Shown: piece after piece, positions 51,701 through 60,814 of the stretch
Layout: each line of letters starts with the position of its first letter
Position numbering within the stretch: position 1 is the stretch's first letter
Source of the DNA: Thermoanaerobaculia bacterium
Lineage (GTDB): Bacteria > Acidobacteriota > Thermoanaerobaculia > UBA5066
Direction: 5' to 3'
DNA: 64,000 nucleotides
Assembly: GCA_022071945.1 (NCBI GenBank)
Contig: JAJVIN010000009.1
Location: 33,303-97,302 of the forward strand
The notes under the pieces: generated by a model
Database searches by the model: none
Told to the model about the DNA's origin: nothing
What the model saw: the letters and a program-made list of their open reading frames with translations, nothing else
Position numbers and translations under genes: made by a program

Positions 51701-54033
51701 AGCCCCGGCTGTGGAGCCGGGGAAAGCGGAGGCCGACAAGAAAGCCGCTATTGAGAAGGAGCTTCAATGGAGCCCCGGCTGTGGAGCCGGGGAAAGCGAT
51801 TGTCGAAGTGCTCTTCAGCCGGATGGTCGACTCGCTTCAATGGAGCCCCGGCTGTGGAGCCGGGGAAAGACGCAGAGCCCCTTGCGGTATGCGGGATGGG
51901 ATCCACGCTTCAATGGAGCCCCGGCTGTGGAGCCGGGGAAAGTGACGAGGGGCGTGTTTTGCTCCGCGACATCAGCGCCGCTTCAATGGAGCCCCGGCTG
52001 TGGAGCCGGGGAAAGACCTGTGGCAGGGCATCGGGAAGGCAATCGACGCAGGGCTTCAATGGAGCCCCGGCTGTGGAGCCGGGGAAAGTCCGCGGGCTCG
52101 AGCGCCGGGCAATTCTCGAAGCGAACGCTTCAATGGAGCCCCGGCTGTGGAGCCGGGGAAAGCCTCCCTCACTCAGCAGGCAGGCAGACGATGAGCACGC
52201 TTCAATGGAGCCCCGGCTGTGGAGCCGGGGAAAGCACCTTCGAGGTGTTCACGCCCGGGTGGCGGGGGAAGCTTCAATGGAGCCCCGGCTGTGGAGCCGG
52301 GGAAAGGGACCGTATCGAGAGCGCGGCCACCAAGGCCCAAGTGCTTCAATGGAGCCCCGGCTGTGGAGCCGGGGAAAGCCACCCCTTCACCCCGACCCCT
52401 CGGCCGACAGCCTGCTTCAATGGAGCCCCGGCTGTGGAGCCGGGGAAAGCAGATCAGGGGAAATCACCATCTTGACCGAGACGACCGCTTCAATGGAGCC
52501 CCGGCTGTGGAGCCGGGGAAAGTTGGGCTGAACTCGAGAAAATCGGGCCTGCGGGGCTGCTTCAATGGAGCCCCGGCTGTGGAGCCGGGGAAAGATGCGC
52601 TGAAGACGCTGTCTGGCCTCATCGGGTGGTCGCTTCAATGGAGCCCCGGCTGTGGAGCCGGGGAAAGTTGGCAGCGGCTCAACAGAAGCTCCGCGAACAA
52701 CTCGCTTCAATGGAGCCCCGGCTGTGGAGCCGGGGAAAGTTGACCACGGCGTGATCATGGCCAACCACAAACGCATGCTTCAATGGAGCCCCGGCTGTGG
52801 AGCCGGGGAAAGGGTCCCGGAGACACCGAAGGCCCGGAAGACCATGTGGCTTCAATGGAGCCCCGGCTGTGGAGCCGGGGAAAGTAGCCACAACTCACGA
52901 TCGGCCGTTTACGGGCCATGCTTCAATGGAGCCCCGGCTGTGGAGCCGGGGAAAGTGCCTGCCGGACTCGTCGACAGCACGGCGCCGATCCTGCTTCAAT
53001 GGAGCCCCGGCTGTGGAGCCGGGGAAAGGATCGGGCAGCCGCCGAGCAACGACGGGCGCAAGTGGCTTCAATGGAGCCCCGGCTGTGGAGCCGGGGAAAG
53101 TCCGCGTCATACGAGCCATCGTCCGTCGCGGAGACGCTTCAATGGAGCCCCGGCTGTGGAGCCGGGGAAAGCTTCCTGGATCAGGTAAAAGTTTCACCTT
53201 AGTTCTGGCTTCAATGGAGCCCCGGCTGTGGAGCCGGGGAAAGACAGCGGCCGCTGAGGATGGCGTACACGGCAGTTTCGCTTCAATGGAGCCCCGGCTG
53301 TGGAGCCGGGGAAAGTTGCCGTGCATCTGGCTCACGTACACCTTCGCAACGCTTCAATGGAGCCCCGGCTGTGGAGCCGGGGAAAGATCTGCCTGGACTG
53401 CCAGGCCGAGATCGAGCGGCTGCTTCAATGGAGCCCCGGCTGTGGAGCCGGGGAAAGCGGCGGTGGAAAAGTCGGGACGATCTGCGGACGTCCGGCTTCA
53501 ATGGAGCCCCGGCTGTGGAGCCGGGGAAAGCCGATGAAACGCCACCGGCACGGGCGATCGTTGACCAGCTTCAATGGAGCCCCGGCTGTGGAGCCGGGGA
53601 AAGACTCCCGGCCCGATCACTGTCACTCCGGTGCTCAGGCTTCAATGGAGCCCCGGCTGTGGAGCCGGGGAAAGCGAGCACGGGAACCGGAGACCCGCCC
53701 TACACATTTGCTTCAATGGAGCCCCGGCTGTGGAGCCGGGGAAAGCGGCCTCATCCGGTACAACGAATTCACTGGCGAATCCGCTTCAATGGAGCCCCGG
53801 CTGTGGAGCCGGGGAAAGGGCGTCCTCCGCCGCGGTCCATGAAATCCGGGTCAGCTTCAATGGAGCCCCGGCTGTGGAGCCGGGGAAAGGGACGCGGGGC
53901 CGTGCGTGAAGCTGCGGCTGCCGTGGCTTCAATGGAGCCCCGGCTGTGGAGCCGGGGAAAGGTCTGTTCCCGGCTCTGCCGGTACCGTTACGGGAATGCT
54001 TCAATGGAGCCCCGGCTGTGGAGCCGGGGAAAG
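48798..54033 (-). CRISPR. CRISPR array, 73 repeats and 72 spacers
   Basis: A 36-bp repeat recurs with a period of 70-77 bp. Spacers are 34-41 bp, mostly 35-37. Read on the - strand, the repeat is CTTT, then an 8-bp stem CCCCGGCT with loop CCAC and second arm AGCCGGGG, then CTCCATTGAAGC. The ATTGAA(G/A)C ending is usual at the 3' end of such repeats, so precursor crRNA should be transcribed leftward from the cas2 side. Repeat variants occur only at the left end (first repeat at 48798 and third at 48942), as expected for the leader-distal end. Two spacers are duplicated in tandem (51371/51442 and 51583/51655). The array is shared by, or at least lies between, two I-G operons. Confidence 0.97.
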
Positions 54034-54251
54034 GGCGCGCGGTGGATCTTACTCTTCCTGGCTGGTTTGTTCCCGCCTTTTCGAGCGGCCCTGGCTCGGT
54101 GCCAGGATTCTCCTCGGCGGCCACCCATCGATCCACTCAAGTTCCTGATTCCAAATAGCTTGGCCGGGTCGAGCGGACCCGCGGTTTTCTTCACCACCGG
54201 ACCGCTCGAACCTCGTTTTCGGCTTTCAAGGAGCTCGCCTGCCCCTCCGGT
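54034..54251 (-). promoter_or_regulatory. CRISPR leader
   Basis: This 218-bp non-coding stretch lies between the conserved end of the array and the cas2 stop codon. The octamer TCGAGCGG occurs at 54081 and 54169, and its inverse CCGCTCGA at 54202. A hairpin CCTGGC / GCCAGG lies at 54090-54106. An AT-richer segment (AAGCTATTTGGAATCAGGAA on the - strand, around 54140-54160) could hold a promoter, but no clear -35/-10 pair stands out. Operon 2 transcription could also read straight into the array. Confidence 0.75.
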
Positions 54252-54542
54252 TCAGACGATCACCGGTCCCGTTTCCGCCTCCTCGTACGGCTTCCCCAGC
54301 GTCCAGATCCGCTCCGCCAGACCTCCATCCGAGGGTCCGACTTCAACAAAGAGGACTTGGTCTTTCCCGGCGTGGATCTCCCTCCCCAGTCTCTCCTTCA
54401 ACTCCTCCAGCTGCCGGTCCGAGAGATCACACCTGAACACCGACAACTGAAGGTGGTCCCCGGCACCCTTCATCACCTTGAAGACCCGCCTCAGCCGCTT
54501 CGGATCGCAGACATCATAGGTCACGATGTACCGCGTTCTCAT
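54252..54542 (-). CDS. cas2: Cas2 adaptation endonuclease
   Basis: The 96-aa product begins RYIVTYDVCDPKRLRRVFKVMKGAGDHLQLSVFRCDLS, the Cas2 ferredoxin-like pattern. The conserved Asp is in YDVCD and the RxxxVFKxxK helix follows. It ends with LGKPYEEAETGPVIV. Cas2 forms the core of the Cas1-Cas2 integrase that inserts new spacers at the leader. It is the last gene of operon 2 and directly borders the leader. Its ATG overlaps the cas4-cas1 stop by four bases. Confidence 0.95.
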   Translation of the reverse strand: MRTRYIVTYDVCDPKRLRRVFKVMKGAGDHLQLSVFRCDLSDRQLEELKERLGREIHAGKDQVLFVEVGPSDGGLAERIWTLGKPYEEAETGPVIV

Positions 54543-56221
54543 CTGGTCAGAAACGCCGGATAGGTCTCGATTTCTCCCGTCAGCGTCCGGGCAAGCAGAC
54601 GCGCCTGGATGTCGAGAACTTGCCTGTAGTTCACCCGGTAGCCGAACACCGGATGCTGGATCTCTTGCTCCATCCTCCGCTCGTACGCGCCGAGGAACGC
54701 CTTCCTTCCCCCATCCGTGAGCGCCACCCGCCCCGCTCCACGCACGAAGTCGTCCCCTGTCACGACCCCGGTGTTGATCGCCGTCAGGACCACCGAATCC
54801 GCGATCAGCGGCCGGAACTCCTCCATCAGATCGAGAGCCATCGCCGGCCTTCCCGGCCTCGGCTGGTGCAGTAGACCCACCATCGGATCGAGCCCCGCCG
54901 CCGCCACCGCGATCCGGCAGTCCTTCACCAGCAGGGCATACGCAAAGGAAAGAAGCGCGTTCACAGGGTCTTTCGGCGGCCGCCGGTTCCTGCCCGAAAA
55001 CTCGAACCGGTTCACGCCGTCCTTGCCCTGCAGGATCCCCGCGTACGCCTCGAAGTACGTCCGCGCCGCCAGCCCCTCGATTCCCAGGAGCGACTCGAGC
55101 GATTCCGCCGTCCCCGCATCATCCGCCCCCTTCTTCAGAAGCGCCAGCATCCCGTCTTGTCCCGCTCCACCGTTGCGGCGGAGCAGCGTCCTTCCATTGA
55201 GGATCTTCCCCTTGATGAACTGCCGCGCCAGCACGATCCGGCGCTCCGGCGCAAAGTAGACCCGGAACTGCGCGATCCGGTTGTGGACACTCGCCGCCGG
55301 ATATCCGTTCAGGCTCGCGAAGTGCCAGCCGCCGTAGCTGAAATAGGACACTCCGATTCCATGGTCGCAAAGGGCCCGCAGGGCCCCCGCCGTGATCTGG
55401 ACGTTCCCGAGGAGGTTGACATGAGACGTGTCCTGAAGTCTCACCGACACCGTCTCCGCATCTCTCTGACGGACTTCCAACTCACCCCCGGAGAGACCCA
55501 CCGTCGCTCCGTGCGCCTTCACGTAGAGCGGCCTCCGGTCGTCGTTCGGCGGCAGCAGCCTGCGTATTTCTCCCGGCGTTCCTCCCGTCGCGCCCGCGCT
55601 CAGCGCCGTGGACTCGTCCGGGAGACAGATCCCCACGAGAGAACACCGGGGGCACTTCGGACTGTCGACCAGTGGCGGTGGCGGCACACTCGACCGCTCG
55701 GTCTCACGCGCCCCCGCGATGGCTCCGAGAACGAAGGTCTCGAGTTCTTCATTCCAACGAACCTCCACCCGCTTCTTCGTCTCGGCGTAGTAGATCGATC
55801 CCGCATCGCACGTGTAGCCGCACTCCCGAAGGGAGAGCATCTGAGCACCGATCTGGACGCGATCAGCCGGCCAGACGCCTCCCGGCACCCGAGCGGGATC
55901 CGGCGCCCCACCCTTCTTGTAGTCCACCGGATGCGCGTCCTGTCCCTCGCCCTCGATGAGATCGCACGTGGCTGTCACCCCGTGAATCTCGGACGCGACC
56001 TCCACCGAGCGAACCTTCCACTCCGCCGGGAGCTTTGCCAGGCCGGGAATGGCCTGCGTGGGCCGGTCGACCCGCCGGTGCACGCGCCGGCCCGCCACCG
56101 TGTCCGCGCTCTCCTCCCACTCCCCCGCCACGTGCTCGAGAAAGAAGAGACGCGGACAGTAGACATACTCGTTCAACATGCGGGCTGGGAGAGGGTCGGG
56201 GGGGCCTTCCACGAGGCTCAT
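54539..56221 (-). CDS. cas4-cas1: Cas4-Cas1 fusion, spacer-acquisition protein
   Basis: The 560-aa product is a natural fusion found in I-U/I-G systems. The Cas4 half (residues about 1-205) has LNEYVYCPRLFFLEHV, the RecB-like EIHGVTATCDLI and PVDYKKG, and the cysteine cluster CPRCSLVGIC for an iron-sulfur cluster. The Cas1 half (about 225-560) has LYVKAHGATVGLSGGELEV, the conserved Glu in EAYAGILQ, NALLSFAYALLVKDCRIAVAAAGLDPMVGLLHQPRPGRPALA-like sequence (here GRPAMALDLMEEFRPLIAD). All expected catalytic residues are visible. Cas4 trims prespacers with the right PAM and Cas1 integrates them. This is the only adaptation module in the island. Confidence 0.95.
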   Translation of the reverse strand: MSLVEGPPDPLPARMLNEYVYCPRLFFLEHVAGEWEESADTVAGRRVHRRVDRPTQAIPGLAKLPAEWKVRSVEVASEIHGVTATCDLIEGEGQDAHPVDYKKGGAPDPARVPGGVWPADRVQIGAQMLSLRECGYTCDAGSIYYAETKKRVEVRWNEELETFVLGAIAGARETERSSVPPPPLVDSPKCPRCSLVGICLPDESTALSAGATGGTPGEIRRLLPPNDDRRPLYVKAHGATVGLSGGELEVRQRDAETVSVRLQDTSHVNLLGNVQITAGALRALCDHGIGVSYFSYGGWHFASLNGYPAASVHNRIAQFRVYFAPERRIVLARQFIKGKILNGRTLLRRNGGAGQDGMLALLKKGADDAGTAESLESLLGIEGLAARTYFEAYAGILQGKDGVNRFEFSGRNRRPPKDPVNALLSFAYALLVKDCRIAVAAAGLDPMVGLLHQPRPGRPAMALDLMEEFRPLIADSVVLTAINTGVVTGDDFVRGAGRVALTDGGRKAFLGAYERRMEQEIQHPVFGYRVNYRQVLDIQARLLARTLTGEIETYPAFLTR

Positions 56222-57693
56222 GAGACCGCTCCAAACAGGCCCAGGCCAAAATGCCCGCCGAGACCGAGGGAAATCGGCCCCCGCGCCGGCTCCGCGAACT
56301 CGATCCGAAACCCCACCTTCCCGGTCTGAGGACGCGTTCCCTTACGCCGCGTCTCGAACTCCGCGCAGGGGATCTCGAGTCCCTCGCAGGCCACCTTCCT
56401 GTCATCGAGAACATCGACGCGCACGGGCTTCGGGAATCCCCGGAACGCGAGTTCTCGACGGACTTGATCCTCGGCGCGGTCCCGCCCGTTCCTCTTCGGG
56501 TGCCTCGGGAGCACGACCGGAGAGACGGACTCCCACACCCGGCTCTCTCCAAAGATCCGTGAAACTGCTCTGAAGTCCTCCACATCCCCGAATCCCGACG
56601 GGACCACGCGCAACTGATGGCGCTCGGCTCCATCGAAGTAAATCAGCCTCCGGATCCTCTCCAGGGCCTCCTGCTCCTTCTCGCCGAGCCCGCTGTCCGG
56701 CACCCATACGTAGAGATGAGTGACCTTCCCCTGCCGGCGGCTGTCTCCATCCGCCCGGGAGTCGAAAAGGTAGTGGGCGTGGCGGTGCTGGCTGGTCAGC
56801 GGCGTTCCATCCGCACCCCTTCCGGACAGAACCGAGGACGGCACTTCGTGCCGGCTCAACGCGGCATCCCGAAGTCTCGAAGTCAGGAGTATCGCCTTGG
56901 TCACCCTTGGACAGACCGGCGAGACCTCCTGACGGCCCGTTCCCTCATCCTCGGATTGCAGGAGGCCGGCGACGGTGAACTCCGCGACACTGACCGGCGG
57001 GCGCGAGAGCCTTGGGACCGCGTTCCGAAAGCCGCTCCCGAGAAGGCCGGCTTTTCGCCGGTAGAAGACCCAGCGCGATCCGGGAGGTTCACTCCACCCC
57101 TCGTCTTGCAGTTCCGTGGTCGTCCTCTCGAGATCTTCGATTCCCGCCGGCGAAGCCGCACAGAGCGTTCGAACCGTCTCGACTCCCACCGCTGCCGTTC
57201 CATCTGAAGGCACACAGTTCGGCTCCGGCGTTTCCTCGTGGCCGGGGAGCACGCAGGCCTCGCACCACGATTCCGCCCGGCCCAGATACGTCACCCGAGA
57301 AAGGAGCAGGGAGAGGACCTCGAGTGAACCCGGCTCGAGTTCGAGATCCCAGCTCACAATCACTGGAGCGCTGCGATCGACCGTCACGAATGTATCGAGC
57401 GTCAACGTCGTCTTGGTTCGTTCGAGCTGGTTGAGGGAAAGGTAGTGCCGGGTGTGGGCTGCCGAGGCGGGAGGCAGATGGAACGACGGCGGTTGGGAGA
57501 GCGCCAGAATCGCTCGCTCCGCCTGCGCCACGTCGATCTCCGCGCCTCGCTGCCTCAGGACCGAGATCAACGCTCGCTGCAGGCGCCACGGACTCGGAGG
57601 CCATTCCGGAACACCCTCGTTGACGTGATGGTCCCACGGCGTTGCATGGAATCGCCCGGCCAGGAACCGAATCGCGACCCGGAGCATTGTCAT
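56218..57693 (-). CDS. csb2: Csb2 (Cas5-Cas6 fusion), operon 2
   Basis: The start at 57693 (MTMLRVAIRFLAGRFHATPW) overlaps the csb1 stop by four bases. The 491-aa product has the Cas5-like start ending in EWPPSPWRLQRALISVLRQRG. The Cas6-like half has HRHAHYLF, SRVWESVSPVVLPRHPKRNGRD and the C-terminal glycine loop GPISLGLGGHFGLGLFG. The His-rich motif is a candidate catalytic site for repeat cleavage. It has one Cas6-type module, compared with two in the operon 1 protein. It should cap the complex at the crRNA 5' end and process the array transcript. Confidence 0.9.
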   Translation of the reverse strand: MTMLRVAIRFLAGRFHATPWDHHVNEGVPEWPPSPWRLQRALISVLRQRGAEIDVAQAERAILALSQPPSFHLPPASAAHTRHYLSLNQLERTKTTLTLDTFVTVDRSAPVIVSWDLELEPGSLEVLSLLLSRVTYLGRAESWCEACVLPGHEETPEPNCVPSDGTAAVGVETVRTLCAASPAGIEDLERTTTELQDEGWSEPPGSRWVFYRRKAGLLGSGFRNAVPRLSRPPVSVAEFTVAGLLQSEDEGTGRQEVSPVCPRVTKAILLTSRLRDAALSRHEVPSSVLSGRGADGTPLTSQHRHAHYLFDSRADGDSRRQGKVTHLYVWVPDSGLGEKEQEALERIRRLIYFDGAERHQLRVVPSGFGDVEDFRAVSRIFGESRVWESVSPVVLPRHPKRNGRDRAEDQVRRELAFRGFPKPVRVDVLDDRKVACEGLEIPCAEFETRRKGTRPQTGKVGFRIEFAEPARGPISLGLGGHFGLGLFGAVS

Positions 57694-58682
57694 GACTCCT
57701 TCTTGGCGGCCTTCTTGGACTCCTTCGCCGATTCCTTCGTCACCTCGTACGTCAGCTTCGTTACCCGGGGAGTGGCGAAGTACGACGCGCACGCCTGGAT
57801 GGACGCCACGAGGGCCTTCCTGGCCTCCTCCAGGGACGGGAGGCTCGCTCCAGAGGGCCTCGTCACACGGACACTCTCGATCTCGAAATCGCAGGCGGTC
57901 CGGAGTCGCATCCCGTCTCCGAGGAGCTTGACGATCTTGAAGAGCGCCATGTTCAGGAGGAGGCCCTCCGCCGGCTTTTCCAGACCGTAGCCCTGAAGCT
58001 GCCGCAGATCGATGTTGAAGAACGCCTTGATCGACCCAGCCGTGTACTCGGCTCGGGAGAACGGGACATTCCCAAAGCCGGCCGCGGTGTCGCCCGATGC
58101 GTTCACCCGATCGTTCTTCACACCCCCCGACTGCGCGATCTGGACGTTCCGAGCCTCGATGAAGCTCGAGACGAGGCGGGCCAGCCGCATCCGGCCTCCC
58201 TCCACGTTCGACATGAAAACGCCGTGCAAGAGGACCGACGGGTCGAACTTCAAGAGGGTCCGGATGAAGGCGGCCCGGTCGACAGGGCTGTTCGTGCGGG
58301 AACCAACTTCCTCCTGAAAGACCTTCTCGAAAACCCGGCCATCGAGCTTCCCCCCAAGGATGTAGGGCGAGTTGATTCTGTGCGCCTCCAGCAGCGAAGC
58401 AGTGGAGGCGATCCGCTGCCCGCCCTCCGTGATGTCGACGTGGATGTACGGAAGCCCGCTCAGTTCGGGGACCAGACTGCCCGCGGCCTCATCCCAGACG
58501 ACCGCTTCCAGGCGGTTGGCCATCGACTGCGCGGACTCGACGAGGAGCATCTTCGTGCCGTCCTCGAGCGCGTACTCGGCGGCGCCGAGGTCCGGGAACC
58601 CGGTCGGCTGAAATCGGTCTGTCTGGACCGGCTCGAGGGTGGCTTCGACGAGCAGGCGTGATTCGTTCTCGAGATTCATCAC
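57690..58682 (-). CDS. csb1: Csb1 (Cas7-type backbone), operon 2
   Basis: The 330-aa product begins MMNLENESRLLVEATLEPVQ and has the family segments FPDLGAAEYALEDGTKMLLVESAQSMANRLE, LEAHRINSPYILGG and LLKFDPSVLLHGVFMSNVEGGRMRLARLVSSFIEARNVQ. It would form the helical backbone on the crRNA. The C-terminus is Lys/Glu-rich (ESAKESKKAAKKES). It overlaps csx17 by four bases upstream and csb2 by four downstream, so the operon is tightly coupled. Confidence 0.9.
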   Translation of the reverse strand: MMNLENESRLLVEATLEPVQTDRFQPTGFPDLGAAEYALEDGTKMLLVESAQSMANRLEAVVWDEAAGSLVPELSGLPYIHVDITEGGQRIASTASLLEAHRINSPYILGGKLDGRVFEKVFQEEVGSRTNSPVDRAAFIRTLLKFDPSVLLHGVFMSNVEGGRMRLARLVSSFIEARNVQIAQSGGVKNDRVNASGDTAAGFGNVPFSRAEYTAGSIKAFFNIDLRQLQGYGLEKPAEGLLLNMALFKIVKLLGDGMRLRTACDFEIESVRVTRPSGASLPSLEEARKALVASIQACASYFATPRVTKLTYEVTKESAKESKKAAKKES

Positions 58683-60814
58683 AGGGCACCTCCATTCGTT
58701 GTCTCAGAATCGGTTTCTGCCCCTTTCGGGACAGGGTTCAAGCTGCGCGAGGGAGAGAGGACCGTCCGGAAGATCTGTCTTTCGAGCGGTCCCGGCAGGG
58801 GAACGACCAGAGCCGCCATGAAGTGCGGGAAATCGGCAATGAGATCCACGGGACGAATCGGGGCGGTCAAGACAGCTCCGCTCGCGCGGAGCCTCCTGAC
58901 GGCGAGTTCACAGGCACCGGGGAGGTCCCTGGCTTCCAGCCGCGCAAGGATCGCCAGGACCGTCCGCGGCGATGGGTGTTCGATCCTCTCCCCGGCGAAA
59001 TCGGGAGACGTCACGGCGCGCAAGAGCGCGAAGCTGGCCGGAACGGCGGGCCGCAGATCCTCTCGCTTCCGAGGATCGCTGGCCCAGGGAATGAGGTGCA
59101 TCACCCAGAGGAGTCCCATCAGGCGTCGGCGATCGACCTTGCCGGCCAGGAGGACACGGAGGTGCTCCGCCGAGGCGGTGTTCGTTCCCCTCAGCGGCAA
59201 GCGGCGCTCCCGCCTCTTCCCGTCGGCCGCCGGAACCTTCTCGTACTCGCCGGCCTGTTCCGCGGCGAGAATCCGGTCCTTCGCCAAGGCAACAATGTTG
59301 AGAAACGGGTCCGGACTGCTGGAGAGGAAGCGCAGAACCCGCTCCGCGGCCTTCTCATCCTTCACGGCGAGCCAGGGCCGGATGGCCAGCGCGATCGCGA
59401 ACTCGGGCGAACCGTCGTCGGAGGCCTCTGCCCAGTCACCCCCCAGGTTCTTCGGGAATCGCAGGTCGCTTTTCGGGGAGCGAGAGACCGCACGCCTGAG
59501 AAGGCCGAGCGCCACCAGGAACTCCGTGAGGGGCCTTTCGGAACGGCAAACGTCGAACGCGCAACCGATCATCCGTGTCGCTTCCGCGCGGGCTTCGGCG
59601 CCGAGTTCATCCTTGCGAATCGCTCCCTCGACGGCCCTGAGAAACACCGCCACCCGCTGAAGCAGGGACGCACCCGGTAGGTCTTGAACCTGGAACTCGC
59701 CCTGCGAGGAAGCGAGGTAGGCGAGGCCGTTTCTGCGCAGGATTGCCACCCGGGAAAAGGAGTCGATCCCCCTGTCGGCCCCCAACGACGCGACGGCGCG
59801 AGCGGCGTCGAGTCCGCTTCTCGCCGGCTCGCCTGAACTCTCGATCCGTCCTTCCGAGAACAGGTGGCGGAGTTCGGGGAAGACCGTGGGTCTCGGCCAT
59901 CGCGGCAGCCAGATTTCCGCGCGCGCCGACTCCCCGTCGCTCCCATCCAGCGAGTAGAAGCCCGAAGCCGAAGCGCTGAAATGGAACGGGAACGAGGCCT
60001 TGCCAGACTCGTCGTTCTGGAATCTCCTGGCAGCCGCCCCTGCGAAGACGAGGGCACCCTCGATCGCGAGGACGAAGTCCCACCTGTTCACACGCGAACT
60101 GGCATCGAACCCGGCGGTCATGTTCGAACCACCCGCGTTGGCCGGGGCAAACTGCCCGATCGCGGCCTTGACCATCGTTCGCTTCTCGGCCTTTGCGGTC
60201 AGGGAAGCGATCAGCGCGGGCCTCACGCTTGCGGCCTCGCTCTTGGCCGGGAAGAAGAGTTCGGCGATTCTCTGCATGAAGTTGTTGGCAAAGTCGAGCC
60301 GGCCATCATTGCCGCCGCTCCCGAGGATCGCGGGGTATTTCGGGTCCTCGATGGTCACGACGGCGGCGGCGTCCAGCCACGAGAGGGCGGCGTCAGGCAC
60401 CCGTGATCGCAAGAGCCGGAGCAGGCGGGCCTTTGTCTCCCCCGCGTCGGGCTTGGCCTTCAGGCCGAGCGATTGCAGACACGACCGTGCCTCCGAGATC
60501 GATTCCCGGTATGAAGAGAGGCGTGGCAATGCGCTCTTTGTAATTGCCTCGATCCCGGCCTGCTGGTCGCCCGGGAAGAACCCGCTGCCTCCGTTCCAGG
60601 GCGTGATCACAGGCGACGGCTCGTATTCCTCGAGAAAGAACTCGACGAGGCCGTTGAGATCGAGCGAGGTCACGAGATGGAATTGACCGTCTGTATCCCA
60701 GTAGGAGAGGGCCCCGGGATCTTTCTGCTCCGAGATCAGCCGGTGAATGGCAAGCGCCTTGAGATAGTGCGCCAGAACGGTGGTGGAGCACCCTCCGAGA
60801 ACGAGGTCGTTCAT
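58679..60814 (-). CDS. csx17: Csx17 (Cas8u1-type large subunit), operon 2
   Basis: The 711-aa product begins MNDLVLGGCSTTVLAHYLKALAIHRLISEQ, the N-terminal signature of Csx17 (GCxxxxLxxYLKALxxxRL). Further family-like segments are ITPWNGGSGFFPGD, LDFANNFMQRIAELF, NMTAGFDASSRVNRWDFVLAIEGALVFAGAAARR and FPFHFSASASGFYSLDG. Csx17 is the large subunit of the other I-U/I-G variant and replaces Csb3; it should read the PAM. It is coupled by four-base overlaps to cas3 upstream and csb1 downstream. Confidence 0.9.
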   Translation of the reverse strand: MNDLVLGGCSTTVLAHYLKALAIHRLISEQKDPGALSYWDTDGQFHLVTSLDLNGLVEFFLEEYEPSPVITPWNGGSGFFPGDQQAGIEAITKSALPRLSSYRESISEARSCLQSLGLKAKPDAGETKARLLRLLRSRVPDAALSWLDAAAVVTIEDPKYPAILGSGGNDGRLDFANNFMQRIAELFFPAKSEAASVRPALIASLTAKAEKRTMVKAAIGQFAPANAGGSNMTAGFDASSRVNRWDFVLAIEGALVFAGAAARRFQNDESGKASFPFHFSASASGFYSLDGSDGESARAEIWLPRWPRPTVFPELRHLFSEGRIESSGEPARSGLDAARAVASLGADRGIDSFSRVAILRRNGLAYLASSQGEFQVQDLPGASLLQRVAVFLRAVEGAIRKDELGAEARAEATRMIGCAFDVCRSERPLTEFLVALGLLRRAVSRSPKSDLRFPKNLGGDWAEASDDGSPEFAIALAIRPWLAVKDEKAAERVLRFLSSSPDPFLNIVALAKDRILAAEQAGEYEKVPAADGKRRERRLPLRGTNTASAEHLRVLLAGKVDRRRLMGLLWVMHLIPWASDPRKREDLRPAVPASFALLRAVTSPDFAGERIEHPSPRTVLAILARLEARDLPGACELAVRRLRASGAVLTAPIRPVDLIADFPHFMAALVVPLPGPLERQIFRTVLSPSRSLNPVPKGAETDSETTNGGAL

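Noticed and set aside
48598..54158. Many long open frames reading repeats such as ASMEPRLWSRGK on the + strand and FPRLHSRGSIEA on the - strand
   Set aside because: They are the CRISPR repeat translated in different frames. The repeat has no stop codon in several frames and the mean period is close to a multiple of three, so long artefactual frames arise.
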